Source: Paracoccaceae bacterium
Lineage (GTDB): Bacteria > Pseudomonadota > Alphaproteobacteria > Rhodobacterales > Rhodobacteraceae
Direction: 5' to 3'
Length of the DNA: 6,947 bases
NCBI GenBank assembly: GCA_003545125.1
Contig: DQCI01000273.1
Span: 6,662 to 13,608, forward strand
The position numbers and the translations under genes were made by a program. The notes beneath the pieces are model-generated. The model made no database searches. It was given only the letters and a program-made list of their open reading frames with translations, and had not been told where the DNA came from. Below, piece by piece: positions 1 through 6,947 of the stretch (its first letter is position 1; each line of letters opens with the position of its first letter).

Positions 1-486
1 CCCTGACCGGCGTCGCCCTTGCCGCCTCCGTCCTGCTCTGCGCCGCAGGCGCGCAGGCGGCACAGCCCGACGAGACCCTGGCCGCGTGATGGCCGACATC
101 GAACGGGTCTGGACGCCCGAGGAAATCCTCGCCGAAGTCGAAAGGCTCCCGCCCCAAACCATGCCGGGCAGCGTCCACGCCTACGCCAATACCGATTCCA
201 TCCTCCTGGGCCGGATCGTCGAGGCGGTCACGGCCGCGCTCATCCGCCCGTCTGGCCCCGACACCGGCTATGGCCGGGGGGTAGAGGCATTCGAAACCGC
301 CCTTGCCCCGGCCTACGGCCACCAGGGGTCCATCCCGGGTTACGCGGCGCTTGTCCTGCATTCCCCCAACGCAATCTCTCACTGGTCGTGACCACCAATG
401 ACGAGCCCGGCGAGCGCGGCGAGCCTGGCCTCGCCGGGCTCGCCCGGGACCGGGCCGCCGCGGATTGCGCGGGCCTCGGCGGTTAG
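1..486 (+). pseudogene. Decayed serine beta-lactamase-like hydrolase (class C / D-Ala-D-Ala carboxypeptidase fold), left edge open
   Basis: Three pieces of one gene lie in three frames. Piece 1 (3-89) reads as the end of a Sec signal peptide: a hydrophobic Ala/Val/Leu run and a likely AQA|AQ cleavage site, then a TGA. Piece 2 (86-391) overlaps that stop and reads ADIERVWTPEEILAEVERLPP, then HAYANTDSILLGRIVEAVT, then GYGRGVEAFET and AYGHQGSIPGYAALVLHS. YAN (182-190) matches the YxN motif of serine beta-lactamase/DD-peptidase enzymes and HQG (320-328) matches their HxG/KTG motif. Piece 3 resumes one frame over near 370-385 with NLSLVVTTNDEPG and runs to the stop at 484-486. The catalytic SxxK region, which should sit between the signal peptide and ADIERVW, is absent. 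The block between VEAVT and GYGRG is reduced to about ten residues where the family has many tens. Two internal deletions and a frameshift make it non-functional. The family call comes from motif recognition only; the true start lies left of the window. Confidence 0.65.
402..442 (+). repeat. 13-bp perfect inverted repeat inside the pseudogene tail
   Basis: CGAGCCCGGCGAG (402-414) and its exact reverse complement CTCGCCGGGCTCG (430-442) flank a 15-nt loop. No T-run follows, so it is not an intrinsic terminator. It lies in the C-terminal coding remnant and may be partly a by-product of high GC, although 13 uninterrupted pairs is long. Function unknown. Confidence 0.5.
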
Positions 487-747
487 CAGGGCCGCAGACC
501 AGCCCGTGTCGCCTGAAAGGCGCGCGCCCGGGTGGATGAAGGTGGGGGCACGACAGGGCGGCCGCTGTGCGTGAAGGGCGCGCGCCGATCCCTCAGGACG
601 CGGGATCGGATTGTGCAGCGCGCGGGCCGCGCCTTGCGGACCGGTGATCTTGTTGCCCCGCTACCCCCCGGTTTCACCTTCGCAGGCCGAGCGCCGCTCC
701 GGTCCCCGCGCAAAACTCGCTCTGGCCTTTCCAATCACTGGGCATAC
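487..747. other. Intergenic stretch without a recognisable gene
   Basis: About 260 bp between the pseudogene stop and the hairpin at 748. Open frames exist on both strands, but none has a ribosome binding site with a recognisable product. Two structures are visible. One is an 8-bp inverted repeat at 585-609. The other is a near-identical pair of TGAA(A/G)GGCGCGCGCC segments (514-528 and 572-586), each containing the palindrome GGCGCGCGCC. The promoter of the downstream hairpin/micro-ORF unit should lie here or just upstream, but I could not find a convincing -35/-10 pair. No tRNA, SRP RNA or 6S RNA hallmark was recognised. Confidence 0.6.
585..609. repeat. 8-bp inverted repeat CCGATCCC / GGGATCGG
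   Basis: CCGATCCC (585-592) pairs perfectly with GGGATCGG (602-609) across a 9-nt loop. No U-tract follows on either strand, so a simple intrinsic terminator is unlikely. It could be a protein binding site or a hairpin in a leader RNA; the sequence does not decide. Confidence 0.35.
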
Positions 748-791
748 CGGCTCGGAGGGAAGCCTCCTCCTCCCACCTCCCTCCGGGCCGC
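747..791 (+). ncRNA. Cuckoo/CcsR-type sRNA hairpin with CCUCCUCCC loop
   Basis: Positions 748-760 (CGGCTCGGAGGGA) pair with 778-790 (TCCCTCCGGGCCG) to give a 13-bp stem with a single G-U pair. The 17-nt loop (761-777) contains CCTCCTCCTCCC; the exact 9-mer CCTCCTCCC is at 766-774. Rhodobacterales cuckoo RNAs, including CcsR1-4 of Rhodobacter sphaeroides, are known for hairpin loops exposing this anti-Shine-Dalgarno-like motif. They are stress-induced and often linked to a small DUF1127 gene. Here only one hairpin is seen rather than a tandem array. The neighbour is a different short ORF 45 nt downstream, so the hairpin may instead be part of that ORF's 5' leader. RNA ends are unknown; the coordinates mark the hairpin only. 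A chance GC-rich hairpin is the alternative, but a loop that coincides with the motif argues against it. Confidence 0.6.
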
Positions 792-819
792 ACAGCAAAC
801 ACCGGCGCGCCGCCGCCCC

Positions 820-827
820 AGGAAAGG
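820..827 (+). promoter_or_regulatory. Ribosome binding site of the 37-aa ORF
   Basis: The purine-rich AGGAAAGG ends 7 nt before the ATG at 835. It selects this ATG over the longer open frame upstream (from 532), which lacks such a signal. Confidence 0.55.
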
Positions 828-834
828 AAAGACC

Positions 835-948
835 ATGACCCGCAATCGCGAACCGCGCCCCGCCACCGAGAAGAAAACCTACACCTTGCCGCAGCCCGGC
901 CCGAAGCAACCCGCGCAGTACCAGTTTACCGATTGGGCGATGATCTGA
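835..948 (+). CDS. Hypothetical 37-residue basic, Pro/Gln-rich small protein
   Basis: ATG at 835 is preceded by AGGAAAGG at 7-nt spacing; the stop TGA is at 946-948. The product starts MTRNREPRPATEKKTYTLPQ and ends QYQFTDWAMI. It has no signal peptide or membrane segment. The N-terminal half is basic (Arg3, Arg5, Arg8, Lys13, Lys14), the middle is Pro/Gln-rich (residues 19-28), and the C-terminus is aromatic (Tyr29, Phe31, Trp34). I do not recognise the family. It is not a DUF1127 protein, the usual companion of CcsR-type RNAs, because that Arg-rich motif is missing. It sits between the CCUCCUCCC hairpin (ending at 790) and a rho-independent terminator (1022-1047), so it is probably on the same short transcript. 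Support for translation is the ribosome binding site and placement only; an untranslated spacer in an sRNA precursor remains possible. Confidence 0.5.
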   Translation: MTRNREPRPATEKKTYTLPQPGPKQPAQYQFTDWAMI

Positions 949-993
949 ACGGAAAGGAGATTTCAAAAAGGCGATTTCAGATGTCACGAGTTC

Positions 994-1011
994 GGGCGGA
1001 ATTACCCGCCC
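994..1011 (+). repeat. Short hairpin GGGCGG / CCGCCC before the terminator
   Basis: GGGCGG (994-999) pairs with CCGCCC (1006-1011) around the loop AATTAC. It lies between the 37-aa ORF and the terminator and may protect the 3' end of the transcript. No T-run follows. Confidence 0.35.
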
Positions 1012-1020
1012 AGGGGTGGA

Positions 1021-1048
1021 GCGGCCGGGATTATCCCCGGCCGTTTTC
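1021..1048 (+). terminator. Rho-independent terminator of the plus-strand hairpin/micro-ORF unit
   Basis: CGGCCGGG (1022-1029) pairs with CCCGGCCG (1036-1043) around a 6-nt loop ATTATC, followed directly by TTTT (1044-1047). On the minus strand no T-run follows the hairpin, so it acts on plus-strand transcripts. It lies 74 bp after the 37-aa ORF and faces the acs terminator. Confidence 0.75.
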
Positions 1049-1083
1049 CGTACGGCGCCTGCAGGCAGGTCCGCCCTCGCCAT

Positions 1084-1113
1084 AATGAAAACGGCCGGGG
1101 TTGCCCCCGGCCG
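1084..1113 (-). terminator. Rho-independent terminator of acs
   Basis: Read on the minus strand, an 8-9 bp GC stem (arms near 1104-1113 and 1092-1100) with a GCAA-type loop is followed by TTTTCATTAT. It begins 39 bp after the acs stop. Its arms are nearly identical to those of the opposing plus-strand terminator at 1022-1047. Confidence 0.75.
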
Positions 1114-1152
1114 CTCTCCTCCCGTAACCCCGAGGGGCGCGCCCTCAAGGGA

Positions 1153-3093
<1,941 letters not shown>

Positions 3094-3129
3094 GAGTGTT
3101 CCTCCAGAGCGATTATTCGGGCCGCACCG

Positions 3130-3150
3130 GGCCGGGCCTCTGACCCGGCC
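3130..3150 (-). repeat. GC hairpin in the acs leader
   Basis: GGCCGGG (3130-3136) and CCCGGCC (3144-3150) form a 7-bp stem with a 7-nt loop. On the minus strand no T-run follows, so it is not a classic terminator after livF. It lies 37 bp before the acs start, and could form in the acs 5' leader or reduce read-through from livF. Confidence 0.45.
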
Positions 3151-3190
3151 GGTTCGGGGAGACGGCTACACAGATTCCTGCAGTGCGGCG

Positions 3191-3204
3191 ATGATCTAGA
3201 TCAG
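3191..3204. promoter_or_regulatory. FNR/CRP-family operator-like palindrome upstream of acs
   Basis: TGATCTAGATCA (3192-3203) is a perfect 12-bp palindrome with the TGAT-N4-ATCA layout. Against the FNR/FnrL consensus TTGAT-N4-ATCAA only the two outer bases differ (A and G in place of T and A). Its centre is about 104 bp upstream of the acs ATG and 10 bp after the livF stop. A weak -10-like TGTAGC on the minus strand (3170 down to 3165) would place the site near -40, as in class II activation. The promoter is inferred; the palindrome is seen directly. Confidence 0.5.
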
Positions 3205-3212
3205 ACGATTCC

Positions 3213-4001
3213 TCAGATCGCGAGGTATTCGTGACGCAGCTGCTCGTTCTCGAGCACTTCCTGGGCCAAGCCGTCGAACACCACGGTGCCGGTGTCGAGG
3301 ATCACCGCGCGGTCGGCGAGCGCCAGCGCCCGCAGCGCGTTCTGCTCGACCAGGATGGTGGTGATGCCCTGCGCCTTGATGATGTTGAGCGTCTTCTCGA
3401 TCTCGTCGACGATGACCGGCGCGAGGCCTTCATAGGGCTCGTCGAGCAGCAGGAGCTTGATGTTGCGCACCAGGGCCCGGCCAATGGCGAGCATCTGCTG
3501 TTCGCCGCCCGAGAGCGTGGTGCCCTCCTGCTTGCGCCGCTCGCCGAGCCGCGGGAACAGCTCGTAGACCCGCTCGATCTCCCAGCCGGGGCTGGGGGCG
3601 ATGCGGGCGAGTTCGAGGTTCTCCTCGACGGTGAGCCCCTGGATGATCCGGCGGTCTTCGGGCACCAGCGAGAGCCCGTTCTGCGCCGCCTCGTAGCTTT
3701 TCATCCGGTGCAACGGCTGGCGGTCGAGCCAGATTTCGCCGTGTGTCACCGCCGGGCTGCCGATCCGCGCAAGCGCCCGCAGCGTCGAGGTCTTGCCGGC
3801 GCCGTTGCGGCCCAGGAGCGCGAGGATCTCGCCCTCGTGGATGGTGAAGCTCACGCCCTGCACGATGTAGCTCTCGCCGTAATAGGCGTGAATGTCATGA
3901 ACCGAGAAGAAGGCCGGCGCGGTCGCGGCGTGGTTGGCGTTTTTCGAGTGGTCCTGCGGCTCGAAGCCTTTCACGTCGCCCAGAAGGGAAGTGTCTGCCA
4001 T
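3213..4001 (-). CDS. livF: Branched-chain amino acid-type (HAAT) ABC transporter ATP-binding protein LivF
   Basis: One of the two cytoplasmic ATPases that drive the LivHM permease. Its 262 residues include Walker A GRNGAGKT (64-71), VPEDRRI (113-119) at the position of the Q-loop as in LivF proteins, the ABC signature LSGGEQQ (163-169), Walker B LLLLDEP (183-189) with catalytic Glu188, and VEQN (218-221) replacing the H-loop histidine, a known LivF trait. About 30 extra polar residues precede the ATPase core compared with E. coli LivF (237 aa). The ATG at 4001 is nevertheless supported by AAGGAG about 9 nt upstream, overlapping the livG stop codon. The gap to livG is 12 nt or less, so translation is probably coupled. 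The amino acid substrate is not shown by the sequence; HAAT systems also carry amides, urea and organic acids. Confidence 0.92.
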   Translation of the reverse strand: MADTSLLGDVKGFEPQDHSKNANHAATAPAFFSVHDIHAYYGESYIVQGVSFTIHEGEILALLGRNGAGKTSTLRALARIGSPAVTHGEIWLDRQPLHRMKSYEAAQNGLSLVPEDRRIIQGLTVEENLELARIAPSPGWEIERVYELFPRLGERRKQEGTTLSGGEQQMLAIGRALVRNIKLLLLDEPYEGLAPVIVDEIEKTLNIIKAQGITTILVEQNALRALALADRAVILDTGTVVFDGLAQEVLENEQLRHEYLAI

Positions 4002-4013
4002 GTCGTCGTCTCC

Positions 4014-4769
4014 TTACGCGCTCTCGCCCAGATAGGCTTCTTTCACCTTCGGGTGGCCCTTGATGTTTTCGGGCGTGTCCTCGACCAGGGGCGTGCCCTG
4101 GGCAAGCACCGTGATCCGCTCGGCGAGCGAGAACACGACGTGCATGTCGTGCTCGATGATCGCGATGGTGATGTCGCGATTTTCCTTGATCTCCTTGAGA
4201 AGATCGATGGTGTTGTTGGTGTCGGCCCGGGCCATGCCGGCGGTGGGCTCGTCAAGCAGGAGCAGCTTGGGCTCCTGCACCAGGCACATCGCCATTTCCA
4301 ACCTGCGCTTGTCGCCGCGCGACATCGAGGCCGCGTGCATCTCGCGCTTGTCGATCATGTTGACGTCTTCGAGAATGTGCTCGGCCATCTCGATGATGTC
4401 GGTCTCATGCGCCACCGTCTCGAACGGGTGCAGCCGGAACGAACCGTCACGGTGGGCGAAACACGAGATCATCACGTTTTCGAGCACGCTCAGCTCGGTG
4501 AAGATCTCGGGCGTCTGGAACACCCTCGAGATTCCCATCTGGTTGATCTCGTGCGGCTTGCGCCCCAGCACCGACTGGCCGTCGAACATCACCGATCCCT
4601 CGTCCGGGATCAGCTTGCCGACGAAGCAGTTGAGCAGGGTCGACTTGCCGGCGCCGTTCGGGCCGATGATGGCGTGCACGGTGTTCTCTTCGACCGAGAG
4701 GGTCACGTCGGAGAGCGCCTGGAGGCCGCCGAAGCGTTTGCCTACACCTTTGACTTCAAGGATACCCAT
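4014..4769 (-). CDS. livG: Branched-chain amino acid-type (HAAT) ABC transporter ATP-binding protein LivG
   Basis: Second ATPase of the importer, 251 residues. It shows Walker A GPNGAGKST (36-44), Q-loop Gln85 in RVFQTPEIF, Walker B LLLLDEPTAGM (169-179) with Glu174, H-loop His207 in IIEHDMHVVF, and the LivG-typical C-terminus ending in HPKVKEAYLGESA. The ABC signature is unusual: MSRGDKRRLE (149-158) instead of LSGGEQ/LSYGEQ, with Arg for the second small residue and Asp-Lys for Glu-Gln. The start ATG at 4769 has AAGGAG about 8 nt upstream, within the 25-bp spacer after livM. It is expected to pair with LivF below the LivHM membrane dimer. Assignment as LivG rather than LivF rests on the TAGM motif and the C-terminus. 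Confidence 0.92.
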   Translation of the reverse strand: MGILEVKGVGKRFGGLQALSDVTLSVEENTVHAIIGPNGAGKSTLLNCFVGKLIPDEGSVMFDGQSVLGRKPHEINQMGISRVFQTPEIFTELSVLENVMISCFAHRDGSFRLHPFETVAHETDIIEMAEHILEDVNMIDKREMHAASMSRGDKRRLEMAMCLVQEPKLLLLDEPTAGMARADTNNTIDLLKEIKENRDITIAIIEHDMHVVFSLAERITVLAQGTPLVEDTPENIKGHPKVKEAYLGESA

Positions 4770-4794
4770 GGGTCTTTCTCCTTATTCGGCCACG

Positions 4795-6006
4795 TCATTC
4801 AGCAACGTGCGGCGCTTCTTTGGGGTGATGTTCGGCGTCCTTGTCCGCAGGCGGTTTCTTCTTGAACAGCGCGCTGATTCGTTTGCCGCCTTCGACCAGG
4901 CCACCGGGCAGGAAGATCACGACCAGCATGAACAACAAGCCCGAGGTCAGGTGCCAGGATTTGCCGACAAAGAAGTGGCTGATGCCGATGATGAAGTTCT
5001 CGAGCCCGTCCGGCAGGGCGGCGAACCAGCCATGCAGCACGGTGTCGTTGATTTTCGAGAAGATGTTCTCGAGATACTTGATGAAGCCGGCGCCGAGCAC
5101 CGGGCCCATGAGCGTACCGGCACCGCCGAGGATCACCATCAGCACGACCTCACCGGAGGCGGTCCACTGCATGCGTTCGGCGCCCGCCAGCGGGTCCATC
5201 GCCGCCATCAACCCGCCGGCGAGCCCGGCGTACATGCCCGAGATCACGAAAGCCGCGAGCGTGTAGGGGCGGGTGTTGATGCCGGTGTAGTTGAGCCGGG
5301 TCTGGTTGGTCTTGATCGCTTTCAGCATCAGCCCGAAGGGCGAGCGGAAGATCCTGAGGCTGAGGTAGAAGACCAGGATGGCGATGATGGCAATGAAGTA
5401 GTAGCCGTTGTTGAAGGTGAATTCCCAGCCACCGATGTTGGGCTGCCAGAAGTTCTCGCGCATCACGATGCCGAAGAAATGAGGGCTGTCGGGCTCGTTG
5501 GCGCCAAGCAGAACCTGGGCATCCGAGGTGTAGACCTGCAAGCCGGTCTCGCCGTTGGTGATCGGGGTGAGAACCGAATAGGCAAGGTTGTAGGCCATCT
5601 GTGCGAACGCCAGCGTCAGGATCGAGAAGTAGATGCCCGAGCGGCGCAGCGAGATGTAGCCGATGACCAGCGCGAACAGTCCCGAGATGACGACCGCGAG
5701 CGGCAGGCCCCAGATCACGTTGTAATCCAGCAGCTTGTACATCCAGACGACCGAGTAGGAGCCGATGCCGAGGAAGGCGGCGTGACCGAAGGAGAGATAC
5801 CCGGTCAGGCCGAACAGGATGTTGAACCCGATCGCGAAGATACCGAAGATGGCGATCCGCTGCATCAGGTCGGGGTAGCCGGCGTTGAAGGTCGCGAGGC
5901 CCGAGCCCTCGGGGAAGGGTTGCAGAAGGACCGGCGTGAACATGGTCAAGAGAATCACGATGATCAGAAAGCGGGTGTCTTTTGCAGACAGGCCGAAGAG
6001 TTTCAT
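4795..6006 (-). CDS. livM: Branched-chain amino acid-type (HAAT) ABC transporter permease LivM
   Basis: Inner-membrane permease subunit, 403 residues. By eye there are about nine or ten hydrophobic segments, among them 12-30, 50-68, 100-120, 203-218, 250-270, 287-312 and 352-370. Family signatures are [19 protein letters not shown] (66-84), the ATPase-coupling stretch [21 protein letters not shown] (222-242), and [13 protein letters not shown] (294-306). A soluble loop of about 45 residues (150-197, [10 protein letters not shown] through WQPNIGGW) and a charged Lys/His-rich cytoplasmic tail (381-403) are features beyond the basic fold. The start is 5 nt after the livH stop; its ribosome binding site GGAGGAA is formed by the last livH codons, so translation is likely coupled. 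Together with LivH it forms the channel. Confidence 0.93.
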   Translation of the reverse strand: MKLFGLSAKDTRFLIIVILLTMFTPVLLQPFPEGSGLATFNAGYPDLMQRIAIFGIFAIGFNILFGLTGYLSFGHAAFLGIGSYSVVWMYKLLDYNVIWGLPLAVVISGLFALVIGYISLRRSGIYFSILTLAFAQMAYNLAYSVLTPITNGETGLQVYTSDAQVLLGANEPDSPHFFGIVMRENFWQPNIGGWEFTFNNGYYFIAIIAILVFYLSLRIFRSPFGLMLKAIKTNQTRLNYTGINTRPYTLAAFVISGMYAGLAGGLMAAMDPLAGAERMQWTASGEVVLMVILGGAGTLMGPVLGAGFIKYLENIFSKINDTVLHGWFAALPDGLENFIIGISHFFVGKSWHLTSGLLFMLVVIFLPGGLVEGGKRISALFKKKPPADKDAEHHPKEAPHVAE

Positions 6007-6011
6007 GGGCC

Positions 6012-6947
6012 TTATTCCTCCATCACGCCGGCACGGCCCAACAGGCCCCGCGGACGGGTCAGCAGAATGATGATCGCGACCAGGTAGATGATGATCTGGT
6101 CAATGCCGGGGATGAGGTTCTTGACTTCGTTCATCGAGGCAAAGCTCTGCAGGACGCCGAGCAGGAACCCCGCGGCGACGGCGCCGGGCAGGCTGCCCAT
6201 GCCGCCGACCACGACGACGACGAAGCTGAGCACCAGGAAGTCCATCCCCATGTTATAGTTCGGACTGAGGATTGGCCCGTACATCACCCCCGCGATCCCT
6301 GCGACGGCGGCGGCGAGGCCGAACATGATGGTGAAGCGCTTGTCGATGTTGATGCCGAGCAGCCCGACGGTTTCACGGTCGGCCATCCCGGCCCGCACGA
6401 CCATGCCGAAGGTGGTGAATTGCAGGAAGGCAAACACCCCGCCGATCACCACGGTCGCAAACAGGAAGTAGACGAACCGCCAGTAGGGGTAGGTGATCGC
6501 GCCGGGATCGAACCCGAAGATCGTGCCGAAATCGATCGACCCGAAGAACTGCGGCGGGGGCGGGGTCGGGATCGGGTTGGCACCGAAGAAATGCTTGATG
6601 AGCTCCTGGAGCACGATGGCGAGGCCGAAGGTCACCAGGATCTGGTCGGCGTGCGGACGCTTGTAGAAGTGCTTGATCAACCCGCGCTCCATGGCTACGC
6701 CGACGAAGATCATCACCGGGATCGCGAGGAAGATCGCCAGCGGTACCGACCACTGGATCAGCGACTGGCCGATCTCCGGGCCGAACCAGCTCTCGACGTA
6801 AGGCACCTTGACCTTCAAGGGATTGCCGAGGAAGTCGGTCTTGTCCGGATCAACCTGTTCGAACGACAGCCCGAGAATGCGTTGCAGAGTGACGGCAACG
6901 AACGCGCCGATCATGAACAGCGCGCCGTGGGCAAAGTTGACCACGCC
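6012..6947 (-). CDS. livH: Branched-chain amino acid-type (HAAT) ABC transporter permease LivH, N-terminus outside window
   Basis: Membrane permease partner of LivM. The visible 311 residues open with [16 protein letters not shown], which is the interior GxxNFAHG motif after the first membrane helix, so the true start lies to the right of the window; the GTG at 6944 is an internal valine codon. Further signatures are [18 protein letters not shown], the coupling stretch [35 protein letters not shown] and [13 protein letters not shown]. Relative to a minimal LivH there is an inserted polar loop around [23 protein letters not shown] and a PIPTPPPP run (PPPP at 6552-6563) in another loop. The gene ends GVMEE, whose codons double as the livM ribosome binding site. 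The operon promoter and the binding-protein gene are not in view. Confidence 0.93.
   Translation of the reverse strand, partial: GVVNFAHGALFMIGAFVAVTLQRILGLSFEQVDPDKTDFLGNPLKVKVPYVESWFGPEIGQSLIQWSVPLAIFLAIPVMIFVGVAMERGLIKHFYKRPHADQILVTFGLAIVLQELIKHFFGANPIPTPPPPQFFGSIDFGTIFGFDPGAITYPYWRFVYFLFATVVIGGVFAFLQFTTFGMVVRAGMADRETVGLLGINIDKRFTIMFGLAAAVAGIAGVMYGPILSPNYNMGMDFLVLSFVVVVVGGMGSLPGAVAAGFLLGVLQSFASMNEVKNLIPGIDQIIIYLVAIIILLTRPRGLLGRAGVMEE

Noticed and set aside
532..834. Upstream extension of the 37-aa ORF to a start at 532
   Set aside because: No ribosome binding site at 532, the extension would translate through the 13-bp hairpin, and the composition is shadow-like. The ATG at 835 with AGGAAAGG is preferred.
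949..983. GGAAAGGAG at 951-959 as ribosome binding site of a second micro-ORF
   Set aside because: The first ATG (981) is about 20 nt away and its frame runs through the terminator hairpin. No start codon sits at usable spacing.
1116..1123. Second CTCCTCCC motif on the plus strand
   Set aside because: It lies beyond the plus-strand terminator, on the non-transcribed side of the acs terminator, and in no stable hairpin loop. Taken as chance, not a second cuckoo element.
487..1150. Known structural RNAs (tRNA, tmRNA, SRP RNA, 6S RNA) or a CRISPR array
   Set aside because: No cloverleaf, SRP tetraloop motif, 6S closing stem or regularly spaced repeats could be seen.
3130..3150. Hairpin after livF as an intrinsic terminator
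   Set aside because: No T-run follows on the minus strand and the flanking bases are GC-rich, so a classic terminator is not supported.
3231..4865. 544-codon open frame on the plus strand opposite livF and livG
   Set aside because: It spans two real genes and their spacer and gives a His/Asp/Arg-rich translation with no domain. Antisense shadow.
4060..6087. 675-codon open frame on the plus strand opposite livG, livM and livH
   Set aside because: It is longer than any real gene here but crosses three well-supported genes in antisense; the charged repetitive translation matches no family.

Overview
The window is GC-rich DNA that reads best as an alphaproteobacterial chromosome segment, most likely Rhodobacteraceae (Rhodobacter/Roseobacter group). 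This rests on codon use, on the acs plus branched-chain amino acid transporter arrangement, and on a hairpin whose loop carries the CCUCCUCCC motif known from Rhodobacterales 'cuckoo' small RNAs. The lineage is an inference; no rRNA or other marker is present.

Minus strand, right to left (6947 to about 1084): livH (cut by the right edge), livM, livG and livF form a tight operon for a HAAT-type (branched-chain amino acid-like) ABC importer: two membrane permeases and two ATPases. Spacers are 5, 25 and 11 bp, and the Shine-Dalgarno sequence of the next gene overlaps or follows the previous stop. The periplasmic binding protein that would set substrate specificity is not in the window. After a 119-bp spacer comes acs, a complete acetyl-CoA synthetase. 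That spacer holds a perfect 12-bp palindrome TGATCTAGATCA (FNR/CRP-type half sites) and a GC hairpin, so acs may have its own regulated promoter as well as read-through from liv. A rho-independent terminator (about 1084-1113) closes acs.

Plus strand, left to right (1 to about 1048): a decayed serine beta-lactamase/D-Ala-D-Ala carboxypeptidase-like gene (pseudogene, about 1-486) retains a signal-peptide-like start, the YxN motif and the HxG motif, but has lost the SxxK region and a second internal block, and has changed frame twice. About 260 bp with no gene follow. Then comes a compact unit: a 13-bp stem-loop with CCUCCUCCUCCC in its loop, a 37-codon ORF with a good ribosome binding site, a small hairpin, and a rho-independent terminator (1022-1047) that faces the acs terminator.

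The liv genes and acs are ordinary housekeeping and uptake genes. The most interesting part is the 740-1050 region (candidate cuckoo-type sRNA plus unrecognised micro-ORF), followed by the FNR-like palindrome in front of acs.
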